A stretch of 41,376 bases of DNA from Terriglobales bacterium. GTDB taxonomy: Bacteria; Acidobacteriota; Terriglobia; Terriglobales; Acidobacteriaceae. The stretch spans positions 1 to 41,376 of the forward strand of contig DASTZZ010000103.1 of the NCBI GenBank assembly GCA_035764005.1. The letters are read 5' to 3'. Both the position numbers and the translations under genes were made by a program. The notes under the pieces were generated by a model. It was not told the origin of the DNA, did no database searches, and saw only the letters and a program-made list of their open reading frames with translations. Of this stretch, positions 39,897-41,376 are shown piece after piece; position 1 is the first letter of the stretch, and each line of letters begins with the position of its first letter.

Positions 39897-41075
39897 TTAG
39901 CTCGATTGCTCTGAAACCTGCGCGGCCTCAGATCGCTTCGCTCGCAACTCTCCAGTTTTAATAGCATGACGGACACTGCGCATCGTGTCAAGGTAATGCG
40001 CGAGGTTGTGGATGGTGTTCAGCACCGCAGCCAGCGCCTCTCCAGAGACAAACAAATGACGGAGATACGCTCGCGTGTAACGCGAGCAAACCATGCAGTC
40101 ACATGCAGGATCCGGCGGCCGCTGATCGCGGGCAAAACGCGCATTCTTGATATTCATCCGTCCCTCTGAGGTGAACAGCAGACCATGCCGCGCAGCTCGT
40201 GTGGGCAGCACGCAGTCCATCATGTCGACGCCCATCGCGGCGTACTCGACGATCTCCTCCGGATAGCCGACGCCCATCACGTACCGCGGCTTGTCTTTGG
40301 GGAGAAGAGGAAGCGTGCTCTCGATGATCTCGCGCGTGAGCTCCCGCGGCTCACCCACGCTGAGCCCGCCGATGGCGTAACCAGGAAAGTCTAGCTCCAG
40401 CAGACGCTCGGCGGATTCGCGGCGCAGATCGGGATACATGCCCCCCTGAACAATCCCGAAAAGGGACTGGGTTTCGGAGATCTGTGCTAAAGATGCAGCA
40501 TGCCGCGTCTCTACTAGTGCTCGCCAAGGGACGTCGGCTTTATGAACTTCAAAATATTCCTTGCTCCGCCGCGCCCAGCGCGACGTCATCTCCATGGACT
40601 CCTTCGCGCGTTCCCTCGTCGCAGGGTGCTCCGTGCATTCGTCGAATGCCATGATGATGTCGGCGCCAAGAGCAATTTGGATTTCCATCGAACGCTCGGG
40701 AGTGAAGAAGTGGCTCGACCCATCAAGATGCGAGCGGAACTCGACGCCGCGCTCGCTGACCTTGCGCAACTCGTTAAGGCTGAAAACCTGGAATCCGCCG
40801 GAGTCGGTAAGAATGCTGCGCTCCCAAGACATGAACCGGTGCAGCCCGCCCATCTGGCAAATCGCCTCGTGTCCAGGACGCAAATACAGGTGATAGGTGT
40901 TCCCGAGAAGAATTTGTACGCCGAGTTCTTCCAGAATGTGCTGTGGCACACCTTTGACCGATGCGAGAGTGCCAACCGGCATGAACACCGGAGTCTCGAT
41001 TTCGCCGTGGGGTGTAGCGATGCGGCCGAGGCGGGCGGGACCGTCTGCGGCATTGATCGAGAAGGAGAGAGGCAT
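39897..41075 (-). CDS. tgt: Queuine/preQ1 tRNA-guanine transglycosylase
   Basis: Tgt swaps guanine 34 in GUN-anticodon tRNAs for preQ1, the step before QueA. 392 aa, start ATG 41075 (beginning MPLSFSINAADGPARLG); a longer frame from 41147 reads through a repeat and was rejected. Signatures: TPVFMPVGTLASVKGVP, LLGNTYHLYLRPG, SILTDSGGFQVFS with general-base Asp91, FGIVQGGMYPDLR, GYAIGGLSVGE, RYVMGVGYPEEIVEYAAMGV, then MMDCVLPTRAARHG with the nucleophilic Asp region, and zinc ligands CDCMVC plus His in YLRHL. It heads tgt-yajC-secD-secF, a common conserved order; queA is 38 kb away on the plus strand. Confidence 0.97.
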   Translation of the reverse strand: MPLSFSINAADGPARLGRIATPHGEIETPVFMPVGTLASVKGVPQHILEELGVQILLGNTYHLYLRPGHEAICQMGGLHRFMSWERSILTDSGGFQVFSLNELRKVSERGVEFRSHLDGSSHFFTPERSMEIQIALGADIIMAFDECTEHPATRERAKESMEMTSRWARRSKEYFEVHKADVPWRALVETRHAASLAQISETQSLFGIVQGGMYPDLRRESAERLLELDFPGYAIGGLSVGEPRELTREIIESTLPLLPKDKPRYVMGVGYPEEIVEYAAMGVDMMDCVLPTRAARHGLLFTSEGRMNIKNARFARDQRPPDPACDCMVCSRYTRAYLRHLFVSGEALAAVLNTIHNLAHYLDTMRSVRHAIKTGELRAKRSEAAQVSEQSS

Positions 41076-41133
41076 GGAATCGGGTGACCTCCACCCCAGC
41101 GGTCGCAAACCCAGCGCCGGCTGGGGACCCCGG

Positions 41134-41265
41134 GGTGATCGGGCCATCGGGTGATCGGGTGAAGTGAGGACAAAAGCGCGCTCGCTCCTGCCGGACTAGG
41201 TCGATGAACCGATGATTTTCTCGATTTTACTTGGCCCGATGGCCCGATCACCCGATGACCCGATT
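41134..41265. repeat. Inverted repeat with 8-nt-period arms (ATCGGGTG word, second copy)
   Basis: Left arm 41134-41169: GTGATCGG, GCCATCGG, GTGATCGG, GTGAAG. Right arm 41229-41265: TTGGCCCGAT, GGCCCGAT, CACCCGAT, GACCCGAT. The word is the same as in the 33119-33222 element, 8 kb away. It separates tgt from the DinB-like gene. Confidence 0.87.
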
Positions 41266-41267
41266 CC

Positions 41268-41376
41268 TCACCATCGCATTCGCTGTCGCAAGCTGGTTAT
41301 GTGCGCCACGTGATGCCGCCCATGCCAGGCATAGAGGGCAACCATCCAGTCCAGCGTGCGCACTCCATGTTCGGGG
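41268..41376 (-). CDS. DinB/YfiT-like putative metal-dependent hydrolase, C-terminal 35 residues (partial)
   Basis: Reading the minus strand from the right edge, a frame encodes [19 protein letters not shown], then [16 protein letters not shown] and TGA (41268-41270). [10 protein letters not shown] is the conserved C-terminal His motif of DinB-superfamily YfiT/BstA-like thiol transferases, where two of these histidines bind the metal. Only the C-terminus is present; the rest lies beyond the window. An inverted repeat starts three bases after the stop. Confidence 0.85.
   Translation of the reverse strand, partial: PEHGVRTLDWMVALYAWHGRHHVAHITSLRQRMRW

Noticed and set aside
41076-41147. 24-residue N-terminal extension of Tgt
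   Set aside because: It reads into a repeat-flanking tract (SPRGPQPALGLRP) and is not part of the family.

Overview
The window looks like chromosomal DNA of an Acidobacteriota bacterium, most likely class Terriglobia. This is inferred from gene content, not from a marker gene: an orphan duplicated MacB/FtsX permease of the acidobacterial type, an Oar-like TonB receptor with an N-terminal carboxypeptidase-regulatory domain, many secreted Ig-like/TIG/PQQ-propeller proteins, and the compact tgt-yajC-secD-secF block beside tonB-exbB-exbD-exbD-TPR. I see no rRNA, tRNA, CRISPR array or prophage.

Layout. 1-4.5 kb (+): 3' end of a PoxB-like TPP enzyme, queA, and a large ADOP permease. 4.7-7.3 kb (-): a small unknown protein and a lipase-maturation-factor membrane protein. 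7.6-11.0 kb (+): the TonB-dependent receptor with a clear terminator. 11.4-15.5 kb (+): PilZ protein, Met/His-rich secreted protein, a hicB-hicA toxin-antitoxin pair, efp, acyP-apt and a small hypothetical protein. 15.6-28.8 kb is an accessory, surface-oriented region: a phospholipase C-type lipoprotein, a beta-propeller lipoprotein, a small membrane protein and a SnoaL-like protein, a REP/RAYT unit, a membrane protein of unknown function beside a giant secreted multidomain protein that carries an HExxH motif and an apparent 1-base frameshift, and a PQQ-propeller lipoprotein. 28.8-30.1 kb is gene-poor and repeat-rich. 30.1-32.1 kb: a PfkB sugar kinase (+) and a YegS/DAGK lipid kinase (-). 32.2-41.1 kb (-): tgt, yajC, secD, secF, tonB, exbB, exbD, exbD and a TPR lipoprotein. 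The last bases are the 3' end of a DinB/YfiT-like gene on the minus strand.

How the genes fit together. YajC-SecD-SecF supports Sec export of the many signal-peptide and lipoprotein precursors in the window. TonB-ExbB-ExbD-ExbD can energise outer-membrane receptors such as the one at 7.6 kb. QueA and Tgt act at successive steps of queuosine synthesis but lie at opposite ends and on opposite strands.

The most unusual structure is intergenic. At least ten gaps carry paired inverted arms, and each arm is itself a degenerate direct repeat with a period of exactly 7 or 8 nt (9 nt in an inner layer). The word differs from element to element, while the architecture and, in three cases, an inner scaffold are shared. 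Separate curiosities are a 23-bp-pitch array of five GTTAAC palindromes, a RAYT transposase whose HUH motif has lost a histidine, and an EF-P with asparagine at the usual lysine position. Domain names rest on reading the translated sequence; no database search was possible.
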